Of a stretch of 64,000 bases of DNA, positions 55,920 through 62,578 are shown piece after piece. Position 1 is the first letter of the stretch; each line of letters starts with the position of its first letter. Location of the stretch: NCBI GenBank assembly GCA_964638515.1, contig CAZWZL010000002.1, positions 1 through 64,000 of the forward strand. The letters run 5' to 3'. The notes beneath the pieces were generated by a model. That model saw nothing but the letters and a program-made list of their open reading frames with translations. It searched no databases and was not told the origin of the DNA. Source of the DNA: CAYPGJ01 sp964638515. Its GTDB lineage: Bacteria; Planctomycetota; Phycisphaerae; Phycisphaerales; UBA1924. The position numbers and the translations under genes are program-made.

Positions 55920-56738
55920 TCAGGCGATCCCCACCTTCCATCGGACGAACGCCTTCACCGTCGCGCCCTTGGGCAGGAACTCCTTCACCGTCTTCGAAGG
56001 GTCCGTCACCAGCGGCTGCTCGAGCAGCGCGCGCTCCTCGAAGAACTTCCGCATCTTCCCCTCGACCATCTTCTCCGCGATCTCCTGAGGCTTGCCCGAT
56101 TCCATCGCCTGCTCGATCGCGAACTTCCGCTCCTTCTCCGCGGCCTCCTTCGGCACGTCCTGCGGCGTCACACCCTCCGGCGTGATCGGGTTCCCGGCGA
56201 TGTGCTGGCACACCATCTTGAGCGCGTCCGCCGTCACTTCTCCCTCGACCTGCAGCAGCACGCCGAGCTTCTTGTCGTGATGGACGTACTGGCCGAACTT
56301 CGTGCCCGCGCCGCCCGCCAGCTTCCGGCCGCGAGCCATCGACACGTTCTCGCTCGTCGAGATCCGCACCGAGTCCACCGCGGCCGTGATCGCCGCGTTC
56401 GCCGTCACGTCGCCCGTGCTCACCTTCAGCGCCTCCTGCGCCACCTTCTCGGCCATCGCCTGGAACTGATCGTTCTTCGCCGTGAAGTCCGTTTCCGAAC
56501 GGAGCTCGACGATCGCCGCGCTCTGGCCGTCCGTGGAAATCGCGATCGCCACGCAACCCTCGCCGGCGGGACGCTCCGTCCGAGTGTCCATCTTGCCCTT
56601 CAGCTTCTTGCGAAGGATGTCCTCCGCGGCCTCCATGTTCCCCGTTGCCTCGATGAGCGCCTTCTTGCACTCCATCATCGGCAGCCCCGTCTTGTTGCGC
56701 AGGGCCATGACATCTTTCGGCTTCGGCTCGTAGCTCAC
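55920..56738 (-). CDS. tsf: Elongation factor Ts
   Basis: The protein has 272 residues from GTG 56738. It is the nucleotide exchange factor for EF-Tu. The N-terminal UBA-like segment DVMALRNKTGLPMMECKKALIEATGNMEAAEDILRKK and the core ETDFTAKNDQFQAMAEKVA (TDFVAxN motif) are diagnostic. It follows rpsB by 125 bp, the universal order. The N-terminal extension VSYEPKPK fits the family length better than a start at the internal ATG 56708. Confidence 0.94.
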   Translation of the reverse strand: MSYEPKPKDVMALRNKTGLPMMECKKALIEATGNMEAAEDILRKKLKGKMDTRTERPAGEGCVAIAISTDGQSAAIVELRSETDFTAKNDQFQAMAEKVAQEALKVSTGDVTANAAITAAVDSVRISTSENVSMARGRKLAGGAGTKFGQYVHHDKKLGVLLQVEGEVTADALKMVCQHIAGNPITPEGVTPQDVPKEAAEKERKFAIEQAMESGKPQEIAEKMVEGKMRKFFEERALLEQPLVTDPSKTVKEFLPKGATVKAFVRWKVGIA

Positions 56739-56863
56739 GTCGGGTCTCCGATTCTGCGCCCTCGCCACTCGCGATCGGGCGGTTGCATGTTCGTGCGTGT
56801 CAATCCGTCCCCCGCTCCGTTCCAACCCTCGGCGTCAGCCCCCCCGCGCGCCCGCCGACTCGC

Positions 56864-57691
56864 TCACTGGCCGGCCGTGGCCGCCGCGTCTTCCGCCGGA
56901 GCGGCCGCGTCCGAGCGGTACTGCGTGCGCCGGGAGCGACGCTGACGGTCGCCGCCGCCCTCGTCCCCCTCGGCCTCAACGCTGTCCTCCGACTTCGCGC
57001 GCGTCGAACGCACCTGCTTGCCCTCCGACACCGCGGCGCACAGCTCGCGCACCACCACGTCGATCGAACGCATCGAGTCGTCGTTCCCCGGGATCGCGAT
57101 GTCCGCCAGGTCCGGGTCGCCGTCCGTGTCGATCAGGCAGATCGTCGGGATACCCAGCTTCTTCGCCTCGCGAATCGCGTTCATCTCGCGCTTCACGTCG
57201 ATGATCACCATCGCGCCCGGCAGCTTCTCCATCGTGCGGATCCCGTCCAGATTCCGCTTGATCTTCTTCATCTCGCGGCGAAGCTGCGATTCCATCTTCT
57301 TGGAGTACGACGCGAAATTGTCGTTCGCCTCGATCGCCTCCAGCTCCACCAAGCGCTTCAGACGCAGACGAATCGTTCGGAAGTTCGTCAGCGTGCCGCC
57401 GAGCCAGCGCTCCGTGACGAACGGCATGCCGGCGCCGCGAACGTGCGTGTCGAGCACCTGGCGCGCCTGACGCTTCGTTCCCACGAACACGATGTCCCGG
57501 CCCTCGCCGACGGAGCGCGTGACGAACTTCTTCGCCAGCAACAACCCCTTCACCGTCTCCTTGATGTCGATGATGTGGATGCCGTTGCGCTTCCCGTAGA
57601 TGAAGCGCTGCATCTTCGGGTTCCACGAGCCGGTCCGCTGACCGAAGTGAATGCCCGACTCAATCAGATCCTGAACCAGCGAATTCGCCAT
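56864..57691 (-). CDS. rpsB: 30S ribosomal protein S2
   Basis: The protein has 275 residues. Typical uS2 elements are ESGIHFGQRTGSWNPKM, IYGKRNGIHIIDI, FVGTKRQA, ERWLGGTLTNFRTI and PTICLIDTDGDPDLADIAIPGNDDSMRSI. The C-terminal 40 residues are acidic/basic and disordered (EAEGDEGGGDRQRRSRRTQ). A weak AAAGG precedes the ATG. The likely -10 TAGAGT at 57893-57898 leaves a leader of about 195 nt, long enough for autoregulation. Confidence 0.96.
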   Translation of the reverse strand: MANSLVQDLIESGIHFGQRTGSWNPKMQRFIYGKRNGIHIIDIKETVKGLLLAKKFVTRSVGEGRDIVFVGTKRQARQVLDTHVRGAGMPFVTERWLGGTLTNFRTIRLRLKRLVELEAIEANDNFASYSKKMESQLRREMKKIKRNLDGIRTMEKLPGAMVIIDVKREMNAIREAKKLGIPTICLIDTDGDPDLADIAIPGNDDSMRSIDVVVRELCAAVSEGKQVRSTRAKSEDSVEAEGDEGGGDRQRRSRRTQYRSDAAAPAEDAAATAGQ

Positions 57692-58020
57692 CGATGCACT
57701 TGCCTTTCTCAGCGAGCCGCGAGAGGAGCGAGATCGGACTCGAAGCCTCGGCCCCGTTCGGGAACCGAGGCAACGACGCTCTCCACGCGAGGGTGCTCGC
57801 TTCCAGAGAGAATCACAAAACAACACCCACCAACCTCGAAGGGGCCCTTCCCCAACAAAGTCACCCCCGGCCGATCCGCCGAGGGGCCGAACACTCTACT
57901 CCCAAGCAGCCCCCCTCAGCAACACCGCCATTCCCCAAAAAACGCCTCAGGCGACGGGCCGATCCCACCGGTCGGCCCATCGCCCAAGGTCCCGAGGCAT
58001 CAAACCCGTTCCGTTACCCC
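57692..58020 (-). other. rpsB leader and promoter region
   Basis: These 329 bp hold no gene. The stretch up to about 57886 is the probable 5' leader of rpsB, with several GC-rich self-complementary segments (for example CCGAGG/CCTCGG around 57746-57771). S2 is known to regulate its own operon in other bacteria; whether it does here is untested. Confidence 0.45.
57893..57898 (-). promoter_or_regulatory. Candidate -10 (TAGAGT) of rpsB-tsf
   Basis: TAGAGT on the minus strand, about 200 nt upstream of rpsB, matches a hexamer used before rlmN and the copper ATPase gene. Confidence 0.4.
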
Positions 58021-58260
58021 TCACTCCTCAGGCGTCATCCCCACGATCGCGGGCGTCGCCTCCAACCGCATCCACCTCGACCCACGCCCACGGGGCTCCA
58101 ATGCAAACTGCAGATGATCCAGGTACTTCCCCAACTCCGAGGCCGTGAACGCCACCAGCCACTCCACACGGGCCGTCGGATTGAGCGCACAAATGTGCCT
58201 CACCAGGCGCTCCCGATGCACCAGATCCGCCTCACGCGCCGCATTTGCCGTTGCAACCAT
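58021..58260 (-). CDS. Small hypothetical protein
   Basis: The protein has 79 residues: a helical N-terminal half (ANAAREADLVHRERLVRHICALNP) and a beta-containing C-terminal half (LQFALEPRGRGSRWMRLEATP). No signal peptide is present and no ribosome binding site is clear. Amino-acid usage is more protein-like than the other frames of this stretch. No family is recognised. Confidence 0.45.
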   Translation of the reverse strand: MVATANAAREADLVHRERLVRHICALNPTARVEWLVAFTASELGKYLDHLQFALEPRGRGSRWMRLEATPAIVGMTPEE

Positions 58261-58515
58261 CCGCGTCCGCCCTCGTTTCGCCCGTCAACCATCCGGCCTC
58301 CCGCGCTCCGCGCCCGACAATCCGCCTCCGCGTCCGATACCAACCACCTCCATCGGCCCCACGACCAATCCGGCCACAACTTATAACCCTCTGCCAGCAA
58401 CCCACTTACGCGCAATCTCCGCGCCACAATCCATCGCCCACCTCCAACGCCCACCCACGACATATAGACACAGCGTCTCCCAATCCCCAGCCGACATCCG
58501 CAATCCGCGCGCCGC

Positions 58516-58521
58516 TACACT
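58516..58521 (+). promoter_or_regulatory. Candidate -10 (TACACT) of nuoC, leaderless
   Basis: TACACT ends 9 nt before the ATG at 58531; no ribosome binding site is seen. Confidence 0.45.
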
Positions 58522-58530
58522 CGACCCGCC

Positions 58531-59094
58531 ATGACCACAGCCACAAAGCCCAACCTCGATCACCCCGTCTTCCCAATGGTTCGCGCCGCCTTCCCCGACA
58601 AGCGCTTCCGCGCCACCGAGCACCAGTCCCAGCCCACTCTCATCGTGGAGCCCGCCGACCTCCACGAGGTGCTCGCCTTCCTGAAGACCGACCCCAACTG
58701 CGATTTCAACTTCCTCTCCGACGTCGTCGGCGTCGACTATCTCAACTACCCCGCCAAGCCCATCGCCCGCTTCGCCGTCATCTATAACCTCTGCTCCTAC
58801 CGCCGCACCGATCGTCTCTTCGTCAAGACGTTCCTCGATCCCTCCATGCCAACCCACGGCATCGACGAAGACCCCGCGCTCTACCTCGACTCCGTCTGCG
58901 ACCTCTGGCCCGGCGCCGAATGGACCGAGCGCGAAGTCTTCGACATGTTCGGCATCCGATTTCGCAATCACCCGGACCTCCGACGCATCCTCCTCTGGAA
59001 GGACTACCCCGCCCACCCGCTCCGCAAGGACTATCCCCTCCGAGGCCGCGGCGAGCGCGAACGCTACAACGTCGTCGATCGCACCGACGCCTGA
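58531..59094 (+). CDS. nuoC: NADH-quinone oxidoreductase subunit C
   Basis: The protein has 187 residues. Landmarks of the 30-kDa subunit are present: NFLSDVVGVDYLNYP, FAVIYNLCSYRR, the signature LYLDSVCDLWPGAEWTEREVFDMFGIRFRNHPDLRRIL, and DYPAHPLRKDYPLRG. It forms part of the peripheral arm of complex I. It stands alone: no other nuo gene is adjacent, although nuoC normally sits in nuoA-N. Confidence 0.93.
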   Translation: MTTATKPNLDHPVFPMVRAAFPDKRFRATEHQSQPTLIVEPADLHEVLAFLKTDPNCDFNFLSDVVGVDYLNYPAKPIARFAVIYNLCSYRRTDRLFVKTFLDPSMPTHGIDEDPALYLDSVCDLWPGAEWTEREVFDMFGIRFRNHPDLRRILLWKDYPAHPLRKDYPLRGRGERERYNVVDRTDA

Positions 59095-60231
59095 TCACCC
59101 TGCGCCAAGCCGTCGCGCGCACTCCACCACAGTCTCCGCCGCCTCGCGCAGCTCATCCTCCGTCGTGTCGCGCGACAGGCTGAACCGCACGCTCCCGTGC
59201 GCCACCTCCTCATCCACCCCCATCGCCAGCAGCACCGGCGACGGCTCCAGCGACCCCGACGAGCACGCCGCGCCCGCCGATGCGCACACACCCCGCTCGC
59301 TCAGCATCAGCAACAGCGCCTCCGCCTCCACACCCCGAAACCCGATGTTCGTCGTGTTCCAAAGCCGGTCCGCGCCGCTGCCGTGCGCCTCCGCGCCGCG
59401 CACGTCATCCACCACCGCCCGCTCAAACCCGTCCCGCATCGCGCGCAGCCGCTCCCGCGCCGCGCCGTCGCCAAGCCACTCCTCCGCCAACCTCGAAGCC
59501 TCTCCCATCCCCACGATCCCCACCACGTTTTCCGTCCCGCCGCGCCGCTCAAGCTCCTGCACACCCACGAGGCTCGCGCGCACCCCAACCCCCCTCCGAA
59601 CCCACAACGCCCCGCACCCCTTGAGCCCGTGAAACTTGTGCGCCGACAGCGTCAGAAGGTCCGCTCCCAGCGCGCCCACATCCGCCGGCATCTTCCCCAC
59701 CCACTGCGTTCCGTCACAGTGAAACGCCACGCCCCTCGCTCGGCACAGTGCGCCGATCGCCGCCACCGGCTGCACCACCCCCGTCTCGTTGTTCGCCCAC
59801 TGCACCGACACCACCGCAAGCCCCTCATCCACCATCCCTCGCGCCGCCTCGACGTCCACCACGCCGTCCTTCCCCAGCGGCAGCCAACGCGCCTCCACTC
59901 CCTCATGCCTGGCGAGCGACTCCGCCAACCCCCGAACCGCCTCGTGCTCGACCCGCGTTGTCGCGATCGCCCGCCTCCCCGAAGCCGCGATCCTCCCTCG
60001 AATCGCCAGGTCGATCGACTCCGTGCCCCCCGACGTGAACACCACGTCGCGCGCCGAAGCGCCGATCAATCCCGCCACCAACCCGCGCGCCAACTCCACC
60101 TCGCGCCGCGCCGACTGCCCCACCCGATGCGCCGACGACGGGTTCCCCCACGCCTCTCGCGCCACCCGCGCCGCCTCGAGCACCACACGCTCCGCCGGCC
60201 GGGTCGTCGCGTTGTTATCCAGATACACCAC
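59095..60231 (-). CDS. Cysteine desulfurase (NifS/IscS family)
   Basis: The protein has 378 residues from GTG 60231. It is a PLP enzyme that takes sulfur from cysteine for Fe-S clusters or tRNA thiolation. Motifs: YLDNNATTRPAERV, FTSGGTESIDLAI, VEHEAV, VQWANNETGVVQP, HCDGTQWVGKMPAD, the PLP lysine in SAHKFHGLKGCGALW and the persulfide cysteine in ASAGAACSSGSLEPS. No iscU or mnmA is adjacent. TAGCAT ends 7 nt before the GTG. It converges on nuoC with no gap between stop codons. Confidence 0.93.
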   Translation of the reverse strand: MVYLDNNATTRPAERVVLEAARVAREAWGNPSSAHRVGQSARREVELARGLVAGLIGASARDVVFTSGGTESIDLAIRGRIAASGRRAIATTRVEHEAVRGLAESLARHEGVEARWLPLGKDGVVDVEAARGMVDEGLAVVSVQWANNETGVVQPVAAIGALCRARGVAFHCDGTQWVGKMPADVGALGADLLTLSAHKFHGLKGCGALWVRRGVGVRASLVGVQELERRGGTENVVGIVGMGEASRLAEEWLGDGAARERLRAMRDGFERAVVDDVRGAEAHGSGADRLWNTTNIGFRGVEAEALLLMLSERGVCASAGAACSSGSLEPSPVLLAMGVDEEVAHGSVRFSLSRDTTEDELREAAETVVECARRLGAG

Positions 60232-60238
60232 GCCCCCG

Positions 60239-60244
60239 ATGCTA
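60239..60244 (-). promoter_or_regulatory. Candidate -10 (TAGCAT) of the cysteine desulfurase gene, leaderless
   Basis: TAGCAT ends 7 nt before the GTG start at 60231. Confidence 0.5.
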
Positions 60245-60278
60245 CCCGCCCCCCTCGGCGCCATCCCGCGCGCTCGCA

Positions 60279-60284
60279 TACCCT
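60279..60284 (+). promoter_or_regulatory. Candidate -10 (TACCCT) of the ABC ATPase gene, leaderless
   Basis: TACCCT ends 6 nt before the GTG start at 60291, and faces the divergent desulfurase promoter about 35 bp away. Confidence 0.45.
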
Positions 60285-60290
60285 CGGGCC

Positions 60291-61127
60291 GTGACGCGAA
60301 CGCCGTCCATACCGACGACCGCTCCCGCCGCCATCCGCGTCGAGAATCTCCACAAGTCATTCAACAAGAAAGCCGTGCTCACCGGCGTCGACTTCGAAGT
60401 CCGCCGCGGCGAGATCCTCGCCATCGTCGGCGGCTCCGGCTGCGGCAAGACCGTCCTCCTCAACCACATCATCGCCAACCTCGCGCCCGATGAGGGGCGA
60501 GTCCTCGTCGCCGATCACTCACAGCCGAACGCGCCCCTCGTCGACATCAACGCCATCGACCCCGACAATCTCGACCGCCTCCGAACCCATTGGGCCGTCG
60601 TCTTCCAGCGCAACGCGCTCTTCTCCGGCTCCGTGTACGACAACATCGCGCTCTGGTTCCGAGAGCACCTGCAGATGCCCGAGCCCCAGATCCTCGAACG
60701 CGCAAGAGCCGCGCTCGACGCCGTCGGCTTCAAGGGCGACGACTCGATCCTCCACAAGGACCGCGACGAACTCTCCGGCGGCATGGCCAAGCGCGTGGCC
60801 GTCGCCCGCGCCCTGGCCACCAATCCCGTCATGCTCTTCTACGACGAGCCCACCTCAGGGCTCGACCCCGCGCACGCCAAGCAGATCCACCACCTCATCT
60901 GCGACACCCACGAAGCCGAGCGCCCCGACGACCAGCAGCAGACCACGCTCATCATCACCCACGACAAGGACCTGCTCCGTCGCCTCTCGCCCCGCATCCT
61001 CATGCTGCACAAAGGAAGCGTCTTCTTCGACGGCCCATACGAAGCGTTCGAGCAGTCCGATTCCCCCATCATCCGTCCCTACTTCGAGCTCATGGCCGCG
61101 CTCCACCTGCGCGAGCCCGCCACCTGA
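60291..61127 (+). CDS. ABC transporter ATP-binding protein, MlaF-like
   Basis: The protein has 278 residues from GTG 60291. Walker A GGSGCGKT, Q-loop AVVFQRNALF, signature LSGGMAKRVAVARAL, Walker B VMLFYDEPTSGLDP and the H-loop ITHDKDL are all intact. LSGGM and the P-T-SGLDP context resemble MlaF, the ATPase of phospholipid/retrograde lipid transport. An insertion (THEAERPDDQQQT) precedes the H-loop strand. No permease or MCE gene is next to it, so its partner must be elsewhere. Confidence 0.88.
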   Translation: MTRTPSIPTTAPAAIRVENLHKSFNKKAVLTGVDFEVRRGEILAIVGGSGCGKTVLLNHIIANLAPDEGRVLVADHSQPNAPLVDINAIDPDNLDRLRTHWAVVFQRNALFSGSVYDNIALWFREHLQMPEPQILERARAALDAVGFKGDDSILHKDRDELSGGMAKRVAVARALATNPVMLFYDEPTSGLDPAHAKQIHHLICDTHEAERPDDQQQTTLIITHDKDLLRRLSPRILMLHKGSVFFDGPYEAFEQSDSPIIRPYFELMAALHLREPAT

Positions 61128-61135
61128 GCCCCCCG

Positions 61136-61780
61136 TTAGCTCCCCTTCGACTCCGAGGGCCGGTGCGGGCCCGTCAGCGGCATGTCCTTCACGCCCAGCA
61201 TCAACCGCTCGATCACGTCCCGCACGTGCAGGCCGCGCTCATCACGCGCATGCCCCTGAATCCGCAGCGGCGCCAGCACCCCGTACCCCAGCCCGAGGTG
61301 GATGAGCATCCACGCCGTGATCGCCGGCGTGAAGCTCTTTCCCACCACGCCCGATCCCTGCGCCCGCTCCACCTCAAGCGTCAGGAACGCATGCAGATTC
61401 GCGATGTGCTTCTGCAGCGCTTTGAGCACATCATCGTCATCGATGTTCGTCAAGGCCTGCACGATCACCCGGTACAGCCCCCGCCCGCCCTCCATCACCA
61501 TCGGGTTTGCGCCGATCAATCGACGAAGCCGCTCAGCCGGCGAACCCGCGTCCGCCAGGTGACGCTCCCACCGCGCAATCGTCTCCTGCCCCGCCTGCTC
61601 GATCAGCGCTACAAACAAATCACGCTTCGACTGGAAGTGCCGGTAGATGATCGGCTCCGTCACCCCCGCGGCCTTCGCCAGCTCCGCCGTCGTCGCCCCC
61701 GCATACCCCTTGTCCGCAAACAAGCGCGCCGCAACCTCCAGCAACTGCTCGCGTCGCTTCTCTGCGGGCAGACGGCTCAT
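61136..61780 (-). CDS. TetR-family transcriptional regulator
   Basis: The protein has 214 residues. The N-terminal helix-turn-helix reads EQLLEVAARLFADKGYAGATTAELAKAAGVTEPIIYRHFQSKRDLF. The ligand-binding part is helical with a membrane-like patch ITAWMLIHLGLGYGVLAPL. It ends 8 bp from the convergent ABC ATPase gene. GGAGGAG lies 11 nt before the ATG, and a perfect GTAAGT-N4-ACTTAC inverted repeat is centred about 68 bp upstream, so self-repression is likely. The ligand is unknown. Confidence 0.9.
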   Translation of the reverse strand: MSRLPAEKRREQLLEVAARLFADKGYAGATTAELAKAAGVTEPIIYRHFQSKRDLFVALIEQAGQETIARWERHLADAGSPAERLRRLIGANPMVMEGGRGLYRVIVQALTNIDDDDVLKALQKHIANLHAFLTLEVERAQGSGVVGKSFTPAITAWMLIHLGLGYGVLAPLRIQGHARDERGLHVRDVIERLMLGVKDMPLTGPHRPSESKGS

Positions 61781-61839
61781 CCGGATCGTCTCCTCCGTTG
61801 CGGTGCGTCAACGCGTCAACCCCCCGGCTCCACGAGCAG

Positions 61840-61855
61840 GTAAGTCTACACTTAC
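61840..61855. promoter_or_regulatory. Candidate TetR operator (GTAAGT-N4-ACTTAC)
   Basis: A perfect 6+6 palindrome with a 4-nt spacer lies between tetR and yidD, 60 bp before the TetR start. A TAGACT hexamer on the minus strand overlaps it, so bound repressor would cover the promoter. Confidence 0.6.
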
Positions 61856-62160
61856 TTTCGTCCCACTTCACCCGCCTCTTGACCCCCAAATCGACCTTCC
61901 GACCCCTTCCCGCACGATTCCGAGCCGTCCGACACCGGATCCCACCCGCTCCCCCCCAAGGGGTGACACCGCAACACCCTCCTCACCGCCATCCATCCCC
62001 CCCGCCACGCCCCATGCGCCCGCAGCGCGTCCAATGCGTACACGCTGCACGACGGCACAAACCGGCAACGCCCGCCCATCACCACTCCAAGCGTCACCTG
62101 ATACCCCCGCACCGCCAGGATCATCACCCGCGCCAGTATCCCGACTCGCGCGCCGCTCAT
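61852..62160 (-). CDS. yidD: Membrane protein insertion efficiency factor YidD
   Basis: The protein has 102 residues. An amphipathic N-terminus (ARVMILAVRGYQVTLG) and the family core CRFVPSCSVYALDALRAHG and VLRCHPLGGSGWDPV are present. The C-terminal 25 residues are glycine/serine-rich and not conserved. It overlaps the rnpA stop by ATGA (62157-62160), the classic rnpA-yidD order. rpmH, normally upstream, is missing. Its 3' end overlaps the candidate TetR operator. Confidence 0.92.
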   Translation of the reverse strand: MSGARVGILARVMILAVRGYQVTLGVVMGGRCRFVPSCSVYALDALRAHGAWRGGWMAVRRVLRCHPLGGSGWDPVSDGSESCGKGSEGRFGGQEAGEVGRK

Positions 62161-62543
62161 CCCCCGCGCCCCCTCTGCGCCAGCCGACGGCGAATCTCCC
62201 CCTCGGCCTCCACCATCATCGCGCGATACCGCGCCAACGGCAGCGGATCGTGAGGCCGCACCACCGCCACCACATCCACCCCGCCAAATCCCGCGCGCTC
62301 CATCCGGAACGCCTCCCGCAGCATTCTCTTGATCCGATTCCGACGCACCGCGCTCCCGACACGCCGCCCCACCGTCAGCCCGAGCCGCGCATGACCCAGC
62401 GCATTCTCAACCCCCACTAACAGCACCGGCCCCCTCCACACCCGCACCCCTTCCCGCTGCACGCGCTGAAACTCCAGCGCGTGCGCCAGCCGGTGCGCAG
62501 CGCGAAACGTCATCGTCCGGGGCTCACCCGCGGCTCTGGTCAT
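62157..62543 (-). CDS. rnpA: Ribonuclease P protein component
   Basis: The protein has 128 residues. It pairs with RnpB RNA. The conserved cleft RHRIKR-like motif appears as RRVGSAVRRNRIKRMLREAFR, and the N-terminal AHRLAHALEFQRVQREG fits the family. GATACT ends 6 nt before ATG 62543, which favours this start over the internal ATG 62513. It is the first gene of an rnpA-yidD pair. Confidence 0.9.
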   Translation of the reverse strand: MTRAAGEPRTMTFRAAHRLAHALEFQRVQREGVRVWRGPVLLVGVENALGHARLGLTVGRRVGSAVRRNRIKRMLREAFRMERAGFGGVDVVAVVRPHDPLPLARYRAMMVEAEGEIRRRLAQRGRGG

Positions 62544-62578
62544 CAGCCCAGTATCCCGCCCCCGCGGCCCGCCGTCAC

